DNA of 64,000 nt, from NCBI GenBank assembly GCA_017437785.1, contig JAFRXH010000011.1, positions 1 to 64,000 of the forward strand, in the 5' to 3' direction. The notes under the pieces were generated by a model that was not told the DNA's origin, did not search any database, and worked only from the letters and a program-made list of their open reading frames with translations. This DNA is from Lachnospiraceae bacterium. Its GTDB lineage: Bacteria; Bacillota; Clostridia; Lachnospirales; Lachnospiraceae. The number at the start of each line of letters is the position of its first letter. Positions within the stretch are counted from its first letter, which is position 1. Positions 21,179 to 30,750 of the stretch are shown one piece after another. Both the position numbers and the translations under genes were made by a program.

Positions 21179-24100
21179 ATGAGCCGCAGTGATAGTATGA
21201 CTGAAACCGGAACAGGTCTGGCGGGTGTTGATTATGACAGCCTTACCGGCCTGAGCGGGATGAACCGTTTCTTTGAACTGGCACCTCTTAAGCGTGATGA
21301 ATATCTGGCTGAGGGGAAAGATCCCGTTGCAGTTTATTTTGACTTAAACGGGATGAAGGAATTTAACATGAAGTTCGGCTTCGCCGAGGGCGACAAGCTG
21401 ATCAGGGCCATGGCCGATGTGCTTATAAAGCATTTCGGCAGGGAATGCTGCGGCCGTTTTGGCGGAGACCGGTTTACTGTTGTATCCTGTGAAGACAGGA
21501 TCGCGGAACAGATCAAGGCGGTCTTTGAAGAGTGCCTGAGTATAAATGAGGGAAAGAACCTGCCGCTTCGTGTCGGCATATATAAACACAGTATCGGTGC
21601 GGTGGAACCCAGTACTGCCTTTGACAGGGCCAAGATGGCCTGCGATGTCAACAGAGGCAGCTATGTATCCCGGTTTGCTTTTTTCAGTACCGATATGCTC
21701 GCAGCATCCAGGAAGAAGAACCACATAATAGAGAATCTTGACAGGGCCCTTAAGGAAGGCTGGGTGCAGGTTTATTACCAGCCGCTTATACGTTCGGCTA
21801 ATTCAAAGGTATGTGACGAAGAAGCTCTGGCGCGCTGGATCGATCCCGAAAAGGGCTTTTTATCACCTGCAGATTTCATTCCCGTTCTGGAAGAAACCAA
21901 GCTTATATATAAACTGGATCTGTATGTTACGGAGCAGATACTTAAGAAATTTAAGATACAGGATGAGCGCGGACTCTATGCCGTGCCCTGTTCTGTTAAT
22001 GTCTCCAGGGCTGATTTTGAGAGCTGCGACATAGTGGAAGAAATAAGAAAGCGTGTTGATGATGCCGGTGTATCACGTGAGCGGCTTACGATAGAGATCA
22101 CGGAGAGCGCCATGGCTTCTGATTTTGAATACATGAAGAAGCAGGTGGAGCGTTTTAAGGAGCTGGGATTTAAAGTCTGGATGGATGATTACGGGAGCGG
22201 GTATTCTTCACCGGTTATCCTTCAGAAGATAAAGTTTGACACCATCAAGCTTGACATGGGATTTCTGGCACACTTTGATGATGGCAATGACAGCAGGGTC
22301 ATAATCAGTTCGCTGGTCAAGATGGCTATGGGCCTTGGAATAGATACTGTCGTAGAAGGAGTAGAGACCGAGGAGCAGGCCGAATTTTTGAAAGTGATAG
22401 GTTGCAGTATGCTGCAGGGATATCATTTCTGCAAACCCATACCTTTATCGACTGTATTGGGACGTTATGAAAAAGGAGAGCAGATAGGTTTTGAGAATCC
22501 CGGCGAAGTAAGATATTATTCGGAGATAGGTAGTGTCAATCTGTATGATATGTCTTTCTCGGCAGATGGGGAAGGACGTTTTGAGGATTATTTTGATACA
22601 ATGCCTATGGCTATCATTGAGGTGAAGGCCGGGGCATATGAGGTTATACGTTCAAACAGACCATATCTGGATTTTATGAAGGATTATATATCCAACAGTG
22701 TCATATCCGCTGATATCGAAGCCCAAAAAGCCTGCCGTGCCCTGTTTAAGAGCTTAAAACGCTGTGCGGATGACGGCAAGCAGATGATAATCGCATTAAA
22801 TGCCGGTGAAGGGAAAAAGCTTCATATACTCCTGCGGCGCATAGCAGAGAATCCCGTATCGAAAGCAAAAGCTGTTATGCTCGTGATACTCAGTATCGCT
22901 GATGAAGGTCAGGATCTTGCGATCAGCTACGACAGCATCGCAAGGGCTCTTTCTGCCGACTTTATGTATCTGTATCATGTGGATCTGAGGACTGACCGCT
23001 TTGTTGAATACAGTCTGGGTGACGATGAAAGTGATATGAGTGTTGAACGCAGGGGAGATGATTTCTTTAATGCTGCAAGGGCAGATGCGATGACGCGTCT
23101 GTATGAAGGCGACAGGGATTATTTCATTAAAGCTTTTACCAGGGAAAACGTGCTGTCTGCGATCGATGAACATGGCTCTTTCAAAATAACATACAGGCTT
23201 CTGATCAACGGTCAGCCCGTATATATGGATATGAAGGCGCTGCGTATGGGCGGCGGAAACAGATATATCGTTATAGGCGTTAATAATGTGGATGCGAGGA
23301 TGAAGCAGCAGGATGAGCTGGAGAGGATGAATGAGGAACGCATTATCTATTCCCGCATAATGGCTCTTTCAGGAAACTATATTTGTTTTTATACAGTGGA
23401 TCCCGAAAATGATTATTATATGTCTTATCATGCTTCCGGCGAGTTTTATGATGGCGGCTGGTCGATAGTGGGGACGGATTTCTTTAAAGATGCTTATGAA
23501 CAGAGCGAAAAAGCGATCTTTGAGGATGATCTGGAGCTGTTCAGACGTTCCTTCTCAAAGGATAAGGTCATGAAGCAGATAGAAAAGAACGGGATCTTTA
23601 CACTGACATACAGGATGAAGTTCGGTGACAAGGTCAAATATGTGCTCCTTAAGGTTGCGTGCGTTACGGAGTATGATAGGAAACAGCTGGTGGTGGGACT
23701 GCTTGATATAGATGAACGTAAAAAGCGCGAGCGTGAATATGCATTAAAACTTGCAGCTGCCAGAAACAGGGTACATTTAGACGAGCTTACCGGTGTAAAG
23801 GATAAGCATGCTTATGTGGATGTTGAGAGCGAGATCAACACCCTGATACAGGAAGGCAATGCCACTCCTTTTGCCCTGATCCTTCTGGATATCATCGGGC
23901 TTAAGAAAGTCAATGATGCAAAAGGGCATGATGCCGGTGACGATCATCTTAAAGAGGGCTGCAGGATAGTGTGCGATGTTTTCCACCACAGTCCGGTGTA
24001 CAGGGTAGGCGGAGATGAGTTTGTTGTTATAGCCACCGGAAGGGATTACGACCAGATAGATGTGCTGATGGACCATCTGCTTAAAAAGAACAAAGCCAAT

Positions 24101-24229
24101 AAAGCAAAGGGGGGCGTGATGGTCGCCGGCGGTGCAGCGTGCTATTCGGATGAGCTTTCGGTCGAGGGTCTTTTCAGGCGTGCAGATGAGGCTATGCACA
24201 AAAACAAAGAAGAGCTTAGCAGGATATAG
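21179..24229 (+). CDS. GGDEF-EAL-sensor-GGDEF c-di-GMP enzyme
   Basis: Large cytosolic protein, 1016 residues. Domains in order are as follows. First is a degenerate GGDEF domain with GGDRF (95-99). Next is an EAL domain with an intact catalytic set: EALAR (E215), NVSRADF, EITESAM, MDDYGSGYSS, IKLDMGF, VEGVET and LQGYHFCKP. About 400 residues of PAS-like or otherwise unassigned sensory sequence follow, including two similar repeats around 600-690 and 720-860. Last is a C-terminal GGDEF domain with an intact GGDEF (944-948) and DELTGV entry motif. One chain may thus both make and degrade c-di-GMP. No TM segment is seen. The position between GH5 and the esterase gene suggests a link to glycan availability, which is inference. 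Confidence 0.88.
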   Translation: MSRSDSMTETGTGLAGVDYDSLTGLSGMNRFFELAPLKRDEYLAEGKDPVAVYFDLNGMKEFNMKFGFAEGDKLIRAMADVLIKHFGRECCGRFGGDRFTVVSCEDRIAEQIKAVFEECLSINEGKNLPLRVGIYKHSIGAVEPSTAFDRAKMACDVNRGSYVSRFAFFSTDMLAASRKKNHIIENLDRALKEGWVQVYYQPLIRSANSKVCDEEALARWIDPEKGFLSPADFIPVLEETKLIYKLDLYVTEQILKKFKIQDERGLYAVPCSVNVSRADFESCDIVEEIRKRVDDAGVSRERLTIEITESAMASDFEYMKKQVERFKELGFKVWMDDYGSGYSSPVILQKIKFDTIKLDMGFLAHFDDGNDSRVIISSLVKMAMGLGIDTVVEGVETEEQAEFLKVIGCSMLQGYHFCKPIPLSTVLGRYEKGEQIGFENPGEVRYYSEIGSVNLYDMSFSADGEGRFEDYFDTMPMAIIEVKAGAYEVIRSNRPYLDFMKDYISNSVISADIEAQKACRALFKSLKRCADDGKQMIIALNAGEGKKLHILLRRIAENPVSKAKAVMLVILSIADEGQDLAISYDSIARALSADFMYLYHVDLRTDRFVEYSLGDDESDMSVERRGDDFFNAARADAMTRLYEGDRDYFIKAFTRENVLSAIDEHGSFKITYRLLINGQPVYMDMKALRMGGGNRYIVIGVNNVDARMKQQDELERMNEERIIYSRIMALSGNYICFYTVDPENDYYMSYHASGEFYDGGWSIVGTDFFKDAYEQSEKAIFEDDLELFRRSFSKDKVMKQIEKNGIFTLTYRMKFGDKVKYVLLKVACVTEYDRKQLVVGLLDIDERKKREREYALKLAAARNRVHLDELTGVKDKHAYVDVESEINTLIQEGNATPFALILLDIIGLKKVNDAKGHDAGDDHLKEGCRIVCDVFHHSPVYRVGGDEFVVIATGRDYDQIDVLMDHLLKKNKANKAKGGVMVAGGAACYSDELSVEGLFRRADEAMHKNKEELSRI

Positions 24230-24290
24230 GATCATGTACTGAATACGGATCACGGATCCGTAAACACATAATATGAGGAGGTATTTCAAG

Positions 24291-25640
24291 ATGAAGAGGA
24301 CTGCAGTTACGGAGTATGGAACGGTAAGGGGGATGCAGGGATGTGATGCACGTATCACCGTGTATAAAGGGATCCCTTTTGCGGCACCTCCGGTGGGAGA
24401 GAACCGCTGGAAGGCACCAAAGCCGCCCAAAGCATGGGAAGGAGAGAAGGAGTGTTATACTTTCGGACCTATACCTGTGCAGGATACTCCGGGAATGGGG
24501 GATGATCTGTATTGCCGTGAGTGGCATGTGGACTGCGATCTCCCCATGAGCGAGGATTGTTTATATCTTAATGTCTGGACGCCCGCAAAGAGTCCGGATG
24601 AGAAGCTGCCTGTTCTTATATGGTATTTCGGAGGCGGCTTCCAGTGGGGCTATACGGCAGAGATGGAATTTGACGGAGAGCGTATCGCTTCGAGAGGCAT
24701 AGTGGTAGTAGGCGTTTCTTACCGTCTGGGAGCTATAGGATTTATGGCTCATCCCGAGCTTACAAAGGAAGAGGGCGTATCGGGCAATTACGGATTTCTG
24801 GATCAGAAGGCCGGACTTGAATGGGTAGTCAGGAATATCGCCGCATTCGGAGGTGATCCGGACCGCATAACCATTTCGGGACAGTCTGCAGGCGGCTGCA
24901 GCGTCATGAACCAGCTGACCTGCGAAGAGAATTTCGATAAGATAAAGGGTGCCGTGATCTTAAGCGGTATCATACGTTTCCCCCAGGCAGAGCGTGATAA
25001 GGATCTTTTCTGCCCTACGGATCTTGATAAGGCAGAAAAGAAGGGCGAAGATTTCCTGGCATATCTGGGTGTATCAAATATTGAGGAAGCCAGAAAGCTG
25101 GATGCGATATTCATCAGGGATAAATATGCCAAGTATCGCGACGACCATCAGACGATGTTTGTGGGTATAAAGGACGGACGCTTCTGTGTAGGAGATCCGG
25201 TAGAGCGTATAATAAACGGAGACTGCGCTCCCTGCCCGATCATCACGGGTAATACCAAGGATGAGTTTGTATTCGGAGGCATGAATATGGTAGAGCGCTC
25301 CGTTAAGGACACTCTTGATGCTGCGATGGATAAGGATCCCTCAAGAAAATTCTATTATTACAGCTTCGGACCGGATATCCCCGGTGATGATAACCCCGGA
25401 TGCTTCCATTCATGCGATCTGTGGTTCTGGTTTGAGACACTGCTTAAGTGCCGCAGGGCTTATCAGGGCAGACATTTCGATCTGGCAAGACAGATGTGCA
25501 ATTATATATCAGCCTTTGTCAAGACCGGTGATCCCAATTGCAATGATAACGACGGTACGCCTCAGACAGAGTGGAAGACTTACACAAAGGAGCAGAAGGG
25601 CGGACTTAACTTTACCGGTGAAGGCAGCATAGCTATCTGA
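24291..25640 (+). CDS. Type B carboxylesterase
   Basis: Alpha/beta-hydrolase of the carboxylesterase type B family, 449 residues, cleaving carboxylic esters. The N-terminal block YKGIPFAAPPVGENRW is diagnostic. The nucleophile elbow is GQSAG (S199), with Q where most members have E. The acid is expected within TKDEFVFGG and the histidine is H373 in CFHSCDLWFWFE. The oxyanion hole is in FGGGFQWG. There is no signal peptide. ATG 24291 is chosen because GAGGAGGT lies 8 bases upstream; an in-frame ATG at 24273 lies within that ribosome site. Between GH5 and GH3 genes it may remove acetyl or feruloyl groups from imported oligosaccharides (inference). Confidence 0.88.
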   Translation: MKRTAVTEYGTVRGMQGCDARITVYKGIPFAAPPVGENRWKAPKPPKAWEGEKECYTFGPIPVQDTPGMGDDLYCREWHVDCDLPMSEDCLYLNVWTPAKSPDEKLPVLIWYFGGGFQWGYTAEMEFDGERIASRGIVVVGVSYRLGAIGFMAHPELTKEEGVSGNYGFLDQKAGLEWVVRNIAAFGGDPDRITISGQSAGGCSVMNQLTCEENFDKIKGAVILSGIIRFPQAERDKDLFCPTDLDKAEKKGEDFLAYLGVSNIEEARKLDAIFIRDKYAKYRDDHQTMFVGIKDGRFCVGDPVERIINGDCAPCPIITGNTKDEFVFGGMNMVERSVKDTLDAAMDKDPSRKFYYYSFGPDIPGDDNPGCFHSCDLWFWFETLLKCRRAYQGRHFDLARQMCNYISAFVKTGDPNCNDNDGTPQTEWKTYTKEQKGGLNFTGEGSIAI

Positions 25641-25694
25641 AAAAATGATCAATAAAAGGATCGTCACGCAAAAGCCGTGACTTATGAGGTTAAT

Positions 25695-27818
25695 ATGGAT
25701 TTTAAAGAAAAAGCTAAAGAACTGGTTTCACAGATGACTGTCGCCGAGGCTATATCACAGCTTTCGTATGATGCCCCGGCGATAGAACGCCTTAATATAC
25801 CCGCTTACAATTACTGGAATGAGGGCTTGCACGGCACGGCACGTACAGGTACAGCCACGGTATTTCCGCAGGCTATAGGTCTGGCCGCCATGTTTGATGA
25901 GGAAGGCCTTGAGAAGATAGCTGATGTTATTGCCACCGAGACCAGGGCAAAATATAACGAGGCTAAAAAACACGGAGACCGCGGCATCTATAAAGGGATA
26001 ACACTCTGGTCGCCCAATATAAATCTGTTCCGCGACCAGCGCTGGGGGCGCGGCCAGGAAACCTACGGAGAGGATCCGTATCTTACATCCCGCCTGGGAG
26101 TGGCGTTCATAAACGGCTTGCAGGGTAAGGGGAAGTATTTAAAGACTGCAGGGTGTGCCAAGCATTACGCCGTGCATTCGGGCCCCGAATCACTGCGTCA
26201 TTCGTTTGATGCAAAGGCAGGCGCCAAGGATATGGAGGAAACATATCTTCCGGCTTTCAAAGCAGCAGTGACGGAAGCTAAAGTAGAGAGCGTGATGGGG
26301 GCATACAACCGCACCAATGGGGAGCCCTGCTGCGCCAGCAAGGAACTGCTTCAGAAAAAGCTGCGTAAGGAATGGAATTTCGACGGGCATGTGGTATCGG
26401 ACTTCTGCGCGCTCATCGATATCCATGAGAATCATAAGGTTACGGCGAATGCCGTTGAGACAGCCACCCTGGCATTAAAGAACGGCTGCAACTTAAACGC
26501 CGGTTTTACCTATCCGGCACTGTACCAGGCTTATGCCGAAGGCAGGGTATCGGAGGAAGATATACGCGATGCGGCAGTAAGGGTATTTACGACACGCATG
26601 CGGCTGGGAATGTTTTCCGATGACTGCGAATACGATAAGCTTGGGCAGACGGATGTTGATACAAAAGAAAGCAGACAGCTTTCGTATGAGGCATCCTGTC
26701 GTGCAGCGGTACTGCTTAAAAACGACGGGCTTCTTCCGCTTGATAAAACAAAGATAAAGACTGTAGGCGTTATCGGGCCCACGGCTTCATCCATAGAGGT
26801 GCTTAACGGCAACTACTGCGGCACCGCATCAAAGTATGTGAATAATCTGGACGGCATACGTGAGGCGGCGGGAGAGGATATACGCGTGCTCTATTCGGAG
26901 GGCTGCCATCTGTTCAGGGATGCTGTGCAGCCGCTTGCAAAGCCGGACGACCGTATAAGCGAAGCTTTGGCGGTAGCAGAGCATTCGGATGTGGTAATAC
27001 TCTGCCTTGGCCTTGATGCCACTATAGAGGGCGAACAGGGAGATACGGGAAATGCATTCGCCGCGGGAGATAAGGAAACGCTCTATCTGCCGCAGAGTCA
27101 GTTAAGGCTGTTTGAGGCACTTAAAGGCTTAAACAAACCCACAGTACTGGTATTAAATACCGGAAGCGCAATGGATGTATCAAAGCTTGAGGGCAGCTGC
27201 GGCGCGATACTTCAGTGCTGGTACAGCGGTGAATGCGGCGGCCTGGCACTGGGGGATATCCTCTTTGGCAAGGCATCACCCGGCGGTAAGCTTCCCGTGA
27301 CCTTCAGCTACGAAGGAACACTGCCCGATTTCACCGATTATTCGATGAAGGGAAGGACATACCGCTATGATAAGCATGAAGCGCTCTATCCCTTCGGGTA
27401 CGGTCTGTCCTACGGATGCACGGAGATGGTATCTTTTACGGCAGATCATGATGCTGCCGTGGTCGGGATAAAAAATACCGGTTCATCGGATACCGAGGAA
27501 GTGGTACAGATCTATATATCAAACCGCGCCGGTGAAAAGACTGCGGAAGCGGAAAAAGAAGGGTATGCGGATGTGTTTGACAAGGATGACCAGCCGCAGT
27601 ATTCCTTATGTGCATTTAAACGTGTAAAGATTAAAGCCGGAGAGACACTAACGCTTACACTGCCTCTTAGTAAGAGCGCTTTCGAAACCGTGCTCGAAGA
27701 CGGCAGGAGAGTGGTGCTTAAGGGCGGATATACCCTGTATGCAGGGTCGCAGCAGCCGGATAAAAGGAGTGAGGCCCTCACCGGAAAGAAATGCCTTGTC
27801 AGTGAGGTTGTTCTTTAA
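25695..27818 (+). CDS. Glycoside hydrolase family 3 (beta-xylosidase/beta-glucosidase type)
   Basis: GH3 enzyme of 707 residues, releasing terminal beta-linked sugars. The N-terminal barrel shows YWNEGLHGTAR, FPQAIGLAAMFD and SPNINLFRDQRWGRGQETYG, the form seen in the xylosidase/glucosidase branch. The nucleophile is D236 in VVSDFCAL. The second domain holds the acid/base candidate in ATIEGEQGD. A fibronectin-III-like C-terminal domain begins near LYPFGYGLSYG. No signal peptide is present, so it is cytoplasmic. ATG 25695 is preferred, with ATGAGGTT upstream; a GTG at 25677 is an alternative six codons earlier. A small hairpin, GTCACG / CGTGAC, lies at 25662-25680. The sensor kinase starts 3 bases after the stop. 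Confidence 0.9.
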   Translation: MDFKEKAKELVSQMTVAEAISQLSYDAPAIERLNIPAYNYWNEGLHGTARTGTATVFPQAIGLAAMFDEEGLEKIADVIATETRAKYNEAKKHGDRGIYKGITLWSPNINLFRDQRWGRGQETYGEDPYLTSRLGVAFINGLQGKGKYLKTAGCAKHYAVHSGPESLRHSFDAKAGAKDMEETYLPAFKAAVTEAKVESVMGAYNRTNGEPCCASKELLQKKLRKEWNFDGHVVSDFCALIDIHENHKVTANAVETATLALKNGCNLNAGFTYPALYQAYAEGRVSEEDIRDAAVRVFTTRMRLGMFSDDCEYDKLGQTDVDTKESRQLSYEASCRAAVLLKNDGLLPLDKTKIKTVGVIGPTASSIEVLNGNYCGTASKYVNNLDGIREAAGEDIRVLYSEGCHLFRDAVQPLAKPDDRISEALAVAEHSDVVILCLGLDATIEGEQGDTGNAFAAGDKETLYLPQSQLRLFEALKGLNKPTVLVLNTGSAMDVSKLEGSCGAILQCWYSGECGGLALGDILFGKASPGGKLPVTFSYEGTLPDFTDYSMKGRTYRYDKHEALYPFGYGLSYGCTEMVSFTADHDAAVVGIKNTGSSDTEEVVQIYISNRAGEKTAEAEKEGYADVFDKDDQPQYSLCAFKRVKIKAGETLTLTLPLSKSAFETVLEDGRRVVLKGGYTLYAGSQQPDKRSEALTGKKCLVSEVVL

Positions 27819-27821
27819 GGC

Positions 27822-29591
27822 ATGATAAAGTATCTAAACAGCCTTAAACTGGGTCAGAAGCTGCATCTTTTGTTTTTTGCGTGCGTGCTTATCCCGATGT
27901 TTCTTACCGACAGCATAATACTTATGAATGTCCGCGATGCGAACAGGGAAAACATGGCAAGGGATACCGAGAAAACTGCTTATACCACGCAGTACTGCCT
28001 TAACAATTTCCTCGAGTATCCCGTTAATGTGGCAAATAATATTTACAGGAGCAGTGTGCTGGAGAACTTCTTTAACGAGATCTATCCTACCAGCGCTGAT
28101 TATTACACAGCATTCTACAGACTGCACCGAGATCAGATCTTCGACGATAATCTGGGTATAAGCGGTTCGCGTGTTTACATATATGCCGATAATAAGACTA
28201 TATTAAACGGCAGCGGGTACTACCGTATGGACAGGGCGAAGGAGAATGAATGGTATCCTGCCTTTGAAGACAGCGGAAAGACCAGCACGCTGTATTTTTA
28301 TTATGGCAGGAATAACCAGCAGGGCGGTAACAGCTACAAGAGAAAGCTGACACTGATCATGAAGATGGATATGCCTACTTTTTCGGGCTGTGAAAAACTG
28401 CTGGCCATAGATCTGGATTATCCGGCTATGGCGGAGGAGCTTATCGCGCTGGATCTTAATTCGGATATATATTTATGCGACGGCGATAAGATACTGCTCT
28501 CCAACAAGACGGACTATCATGTACAGGATAATTACGTGACGCTCGAGTTAAAGAGCAGGAATGTATATACCTACCCGATCACCCTCTACGACAGGGAATA
28601 TAAACTGTACGTGATCCCCAGGCAGCAGAGTTTCTGGCAGTATGTCAGCGGATTGAGCGGCGTGCTGCTCGTATTGGTCCTGGTAAACCTGATAATGCCC
28701 CTGCTTATGATGAGGCTGATAGAGGGCTCGATCACTTCCCGTATACTCTCGCTTGAACAGTCGTTTGAAAACATGGAGGATGATGAGCTGTCACCTATCG
28801 AAAAGGTGGAGGGTAACGATGAGATAACGGCGCTCATCAACAGTTACAACCGTATGGTTGAGCGTATGAACGAGCTGATGCATACGGTGTACAAGGACAG
28901 GCTGCAGCAGCAGGAGAATGATATAGCGCGTCAGAACGCGGAGCTTTTGGCGCTTCACAGCCAGATAAACCCGCACTTTCTCTTTAATGCGCTTGAAAGC
29001 ATACGCATGCACAGCCTGATAAAAAAAGAGAGCGAGACTGCGGAGATGGTCGGAAAGCTGGCCGTGATGGAACGCAGTTACGTAAGCTGGGGTGAAGATC
29101 TGATCCCCGTGCAGAGGGAGATGGACTTTGTAAGTGCCTATCTGCTGCTGCAGAAATACCGCTTTGGAGAAAGGCTTAATTACGAACTGGATATCGATGA
29201 AGACTGTAAAGAGATCGAGATACCCAAGCTCACGATAGTAACGTTTGTTGAGAATGCATGTCTTCACGGGGTGGAAAGAAAAGCAGCCAACGGCTGGATC
29301 TTTGTACGTGCGTATAAGGAGGACGGAAGTCTTAAGCTGGAGATAGAGGATACAGGTGAAGGCGTAAATGAAGAGGTGCAGAATGCGATCAACGAGCAGC
29401 TTGAAAACGTGAGCCTGGAAATGATGAAAGGAAAGAAACATGTGGGAATGCTGAATGCCTGCTTAAGGCTTAAGCTGCTGAGCAGGGGCAGGGCTAAATA
29501 CCGTCTTGAAAGTGAAGAGGGTGTGGGCACGGTATTCCATATTGAGATACCCTTAGAGAAAGAAAAGCGCCGTAAGGCATCCAAAGCTTAA
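27822..29591 (+). CDS. YesM-type sensor histidine kinase
   Basis: Membrane histidine kinase of the HPK7/YesM (LytS-like) class, 589 residues. TM1 is near residues 12-33 and TM2 near 268-295, enclosing an extracellular sensor of about 230 residues with dCache-like character. A HAMP segment follows. The phosphoacceptor is H385 in INPHFLFNAL, and the ATP-binding domain shows FVENACLHGVERK and IEDTGEGV. It pairs with the YesN-type regulator 22 bases downstream. In this class the sensor often reads a sugar or a sugar-loaded binding protein, and a binding lipoprotein gene follows the regulator here. The start is 3 bases after the GH3 stop, so it is cotranscribed with the hydrolase genes. Confidence 0.92.
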   Translation: MIKYLNSLKLGQKLHLLFFACVLIPMFLTDSIILMNVRDANRENMARDTEKTAYTTQYCLNNFLEYPVNVANNIYRSSVLENFFNEIYPTSADYYTAFYRLHRDQIFDDNLGISGSRVYIYADNKTILNGSGYYRMDRAKENEWYPAFEDSGKTSTLYFYYGRNNQQGGNSYKRKLTLIMKMDMPTFSGCEKLLAIDLDYPAMAEELIALDLNSDIYLCDGDKILLSNKTDYHVQDNYVTLELKSRNVYTYPITLYDREYKLYVIPRQQSFWQYVSGLSGVLLVLVLVNLIMPLLMMRLIEGSITSRILSLEQSFENMEDDELSPIEKVEGNDEITALINSYNRMVERMNELMHTVYKDRLQQQENDIARQNAELLALHSQINPHFLFNALESIRMHSLIKKESETAEMVGKLAVMERSYVSWGEDLIPVQREMDFVSAYLLLQKYRFGERLNYELDIDEDCKEIEIPKLTIVTFVENACLHGVERKAANGWIFVRAYKEDGSLKLEIEDTGEGVNEEVQNAINEQLENVSLEMMKGKKHVGMLNACLRLKLLSRGRAKYRLESEEGVGTVFHIEIPLEKEKRRKASKA

Positions 29592-29613
29592 AGGAGCATA
29601 CCGGAGGAGATAA

Positions 29614-30750
29614 ATGAAGGTTTTATTTGTGGATGATGAGCCGATAATAACCCAGGGGCTTAGAGTGCTGATAGACTGGGAAGCGGAAGGCTTTAGCATA
29701 GCGGGCAGTGTGCAGAACGGAAATGAGGCACTGGGATTCTTAAAGAAAGAAAATGTGGATCTGGTGCTGACCGATATACGTATGCCGGAATGCTCGGGAC
29801 TGGAGCTGCTTGAGAAAGTAAAGGAAGGCAAGATATCGGATGCGTATTTTATCATAATGAGCGGTTATGATGATTTTAATTATGCACAGCAGGCGATGCG
29901 TATGGGCTGTCTTGATTATATCTTAAAACCCGTGGACGCCGACGAGCTGTTAAAGGTAGTGAGAAAGGTTAAAAATCTTGATGATGCCCGCAGGGAGGAT
30001 GAGGAACGCCGCAACAGGATGGAGCATGCTTATCTTGACCGTAATATGATCACGCGTCTTATAGGTACCTATGATAACGGTAATTCGGCAAAGAGCGTGA
30101 TAATCTGCAAGGATAATCTGGACGGCCTCACCGCGGCGATAGAGGAGAATTCATCGGATAAGATAGAGAAATACGTATATGCCTTTTACAGGGAGACAAA
30201 GGAGAAGGGGCTGAGCGAAGAAGAGGTAAACTTTAATATAAGCTATTTGCTGTTTCAGCTGATACATATAGCTTCCGAACAGGATGATGAAGTGAACCAT
30301 GAAGAGATCATGCGTTTTATAGGCGAGAGTTCCTTTGAAGAGAGTATCATAAAAGGCAGTGCCTATATGTGCCGTTTCTGTAAGGAATATGCGGAATACG
30401 TATCGCAGCTTCGAAAAAGTGCGGCCCGCGGGATACTCCAGGATGTAGAGAGAGAGATAAAGGCTCATTATGCGGAGAATATCAGCCTGCGTGAGCTGAG
30501 CCAGAAATTTTACTTAAACAGTGCGTATCTTGGCCAGATATTCAAAAAGAAATACGGCCAGTCATTTAAGGATTATCTGACGGATTTCCGTATAAAGGAA
30601 GCAGCCAGGATGCTTGCAAGAACAGATCTTAAGATAATACGTATAGCCGAGGATGTCGGATACAAGGACAGTGATTATTTCGTCCAGAAATTCATAGAGC
30701 GTATGGGGTGTACCCCGTCGAAGTACAGGCGTGACCATCGTGAGGAGTAG
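29614..30750 (+). CDS. YesN-type response regulator (REC-AraC)
   Basis: Response regulator of 378 residues: an N-terminal REC domain with phosphoacceptor D54 in LVLTDIRMPE and DDEPIITQG at the start, a linker of about 150 residues, and a C-terminal AraC/XylS double helix-turn-helix (about 275-375). The latter shows SLRELSQKFYLNSAYLGQIF and IRIAEDVGYKDSDYFVQKF. It is the partner of the upstream YesM-type kinase and probably activates the neighbouring glycan genes. The ribosome site is GGAGGAGATAA. The next gene's ATG follows the stop directly. Confidence 0.93.
   Translation: MKVLFVDDEPIITQGLRVLIDWEAEGFSIAGSVQNGNEALGFLKKENVDLVLTDIRMPECSGLELLEKVKEGKISDAYFIIMSGYDDFNYAQQAMRMGCLDYILKPVDADELLKVVRKVKNLDDARREDEERRNRMEHAYLDRNMITRLIGTYDNGNSAKSVIICKDNLDGLTAAIEENSSDKIEKYVYAFYRETKEKGLSEEEVNFNISYLLFQLIHIASEQDDEVNHEEIMRFIGESSFEESIIKGSAYMCRFCKEYAEYVSQLRKSAARGILQDVEREIKAHYAENISLRELSQKFYLNSAYLGQIFKKKYGQSFKDYLTDFRIKEAARMLARTDLKIIRIAEDVGYKDSDYFVQKFIERMGCTPSKYRRDHREE

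Noticed and set aside
24273..24290. ATG start for the carboxylesterase six codons upstream
   Set aside because: These bases contain the GAGGAGGT ribosome site for ATG 24291.
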